A stretch of 64,000 nt of DNA from Halorussus halobius (GTDB taxonomy: Archaea > Halobacteriota > Halobacteria > Halobacteriales > Haladaptataceae), in assembly GCF_004765805.1 (NCBI RefSeq), contig NZ_ML219773.1:248001-312000 (forward strand). The letters run 5' to 3'. A program made the translations under genes and the position numbers. This document shows, one piece after another, positions 62,967 through 64,000 of this stretch. Position 1 is the stretch's first letter, and every line of letters begins with the position of its first letter. The notes under the pieces were generated by a model. The model searched no databases and was not told the origin of the DNA. It was given only the letters and a program-made list of their open reading frames with translations.

Positions 62967-64000
62967 ATGTCACGACAAGAGGACGCGGCCGCCGACCGCA
63001 ACGAGGTCGAAGCCACCGACAAGGAGTACGTCTTCGGAACGTGGGCCTACCAGAGCGAGGTCGACCCCACGCAGGTAGAGCGCGCCGACGGCGTCCGGTT
63101 CACCACGGCCGACGGCGAGGAGTACCTCGACCTCTCGGGTCAGCTCATGTGTTCGAATCTGGGTCACTCCGCCGACGCGGTCGCCGACGCCATGGCCGAG
63201 CAGGCCCGCGAGGCCGCCTACGTCGCGCCGAACTACACGACCGACGCGCGGGCGCGCCTCGGCGAACTGCTCGCGGAGGTCACGCCGGGCGACCTCTCGA
63301 AGACGTTCTTCTCGACCAGCGGCACCGAGGCCGTCGAGGCCGCCATCAAGATCGCGCGGTTCTACACCGGCAAGCAGAAGATACTCTCGCGCTACCGGTC
63401 GTACCACGGGGCGACCGCCGGCTCCATCAGCGTCACGGGCGACCCGCGCCGGCTGGCGGCCGAACCGGGCGTCCCCGGAGCCATCAAGGCCCCCGACCCG
63501 TACGCCTACGGCTCGACGCTCGACCCGATGGAGAGCCTCGACTACATCGACGAGATGCTGATGCTCGAAGGCGACACGGTCGCGGCCGTCCTCGTCGAAC
63601 CCATCGTGGGCTCGAACGGGATTCTGGTGCCGCCCGAGGAGTACCTCCCCCGACTCAAGGAGATCGCCCACGACCACGGCGCGTTGCTTATCTGCGACGA
63701 GGTCATGGCCGGCTTCGGCCGGACCGGCGAGTGGTTCGGCTCGGACGTGTTCGGCGTCACGCCCGACATCATGACGATGGCCAAGGGGCTGACCGGCGCG
63801 TACGCGCCCCTCGGCGCGACCGTCGTCACGCCCGAAATCGCCGACCACTTCGAGGACGAGATGCTGTGTCACGGTCACACCTACGCGGGCCACCCGGTCG
63901 CCTGCGCGGCCGGCGTCGCGGCCATCGAGACCTACCGCGAGCAGAACCTGATAGAACGGGCCAGCGAGACCGGCGAGTATCTCGGCCAGCGCCTCGAGGA
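62967..64000 (+). CDS. Class III (omega) aminotransferase, 3' end beyond the window
   Basis: 344 codons are in the window; the gene runs off the end. PLP-binding fold type I with SGTEAVEAAIKIARFYTGKQKILSRYRSYHGAT, AVLVEPIVGSNGILVPP, LICDEVMAGFGRTGEWFG and the PLP lysine in TMAKGLTGAYAPLG. The HGHTYAGHPVACAAG motif is also seen. It resembles beta-alanine/omega-amino acid:pyruvate or taurine aminotransferases. With the divergent mmsA it forms a plausible omega-amino acid to acyl-CoA route. Exact donor unknown. Confidence 0.92.
   Translation, partial: MSRQEDAAADRNEVEATDKEYVFGTWAYQSEVDPTQVERADGVRFTTADGEEYLDLSGQLMCSNLGHSADAVADAMAEQAREAAYVAPNYTTDARARLGELLAEVTPGDLSKTFFSTSGTEAVEAAIKIARFYTGKQKILSRYRSYHGATAGSISVTGDPRRLAAEPGVPGAIKAPDPYAYGSTLDPMESLDYIDEMLMLEGDTVAAVLVEPIVGSNGILVPPEEYLPRLKEIAHDHGALLICDEVMAGFGRTGEWFGSDVFGVTPDIMTMAKGLTGAYAPLGATVVTPEIADHFEDEMLCHGHTYAGHPVACAAGVAAIETYREQNLIERASETGEYLGQRLE

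Overview
The window is chromosomal DNA of a haloarchaeon (class Halobacteria). The base composition is strongly GC-rich, the predicted proteins are very rich in Asp and Glu, and many transcripts look leaderless or short-leadered, with TATA-like boxes 25 to 35 bases before start codons. Archaeal hallmark genes are present: PCNA, RadA, aIF6, L31e/L39e/L18Ae, prefoldin alpha, SRP54/FtsY, NMD3, an Orc1/Cdc6 and the paired haloarchaeal TatC proteins. Both ends are cut: srp54 at the left and a class III aminotransferase at the right. I see no tRNA, rRNA or CRISPR array.

Layout. 1-4.9 kb: protein targeting and ribosome assembly (srp54, OsmC, ftsY, prefoldin, L18Ae, then aIF6-L31e-L39e). This cluster is normally compact but is interrupted here by a DUF3800 gene and a structured, CTAG-rich spacer. 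5-9.8 kb: ThpR, a TPR protein, DUF424 and the Fe-S genes sufS and sufU with an HD hydrolase. 10.4-17.9 kb: AI-2E-type exporter, RadA, PspAB with HtpX, NMD3, Taw2-type tRNA modification, and an operon of a DUF7504-like protein with two small membrane proteins. 18-28.6 kb: many small haloarchaeal proteins, an XPD-like helicase, a PHP phosphoesterase, a zinc-ferredoxin, an aldo/keto reductase and a MOSC protein. 28.7-40.3 kb: RND exporter, PCNA, RlmE, an SDR, a VUT transporter with an RHH regulator, a Tat lipoprotein, TatCt/TatCo and a Nudix hydrolase. 40.3-49 kb: a putative structured RNA, an HTH regulator, a MutS-like ATPase, a toxin/antitoxin-like pair, Orc1, an AAA ATPase and an Agl23-like membrane protein.

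49-64 kb is a catabolic island. The minus-strand run ALDH, SDR, M20 hydrolase, degenerate M20-like protein and LpxC-like zinc hydrolase sits beside a peptide-type ABC importer (binding protein, DppB, DppC, fused DppDF). Next comes an MmsA-type CoA-acylating dehydrogenase divergent from a class III aminotransferase. Together these suggest uptake of an oligopeptide or N-acylated amino compound, deacylation, transamination and semialdehyde oxidation. The substrate is not readable from sequence.

The most unusual non-coding signal is a family of dispersed GC-rich elements at about 10.0, 24.8, 27.8, 33.2 and 56.6 kb. They share a CTAG-containing end, an ACCGC-rich tract, a CCTCCCCAGCCTCG box and stem-loops whose stems change between copies while staying paired. 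At three loci they form head-to-head pairs. A separate three-way-junction RNA candidate with its own TATA box lies at 40.4 kb.
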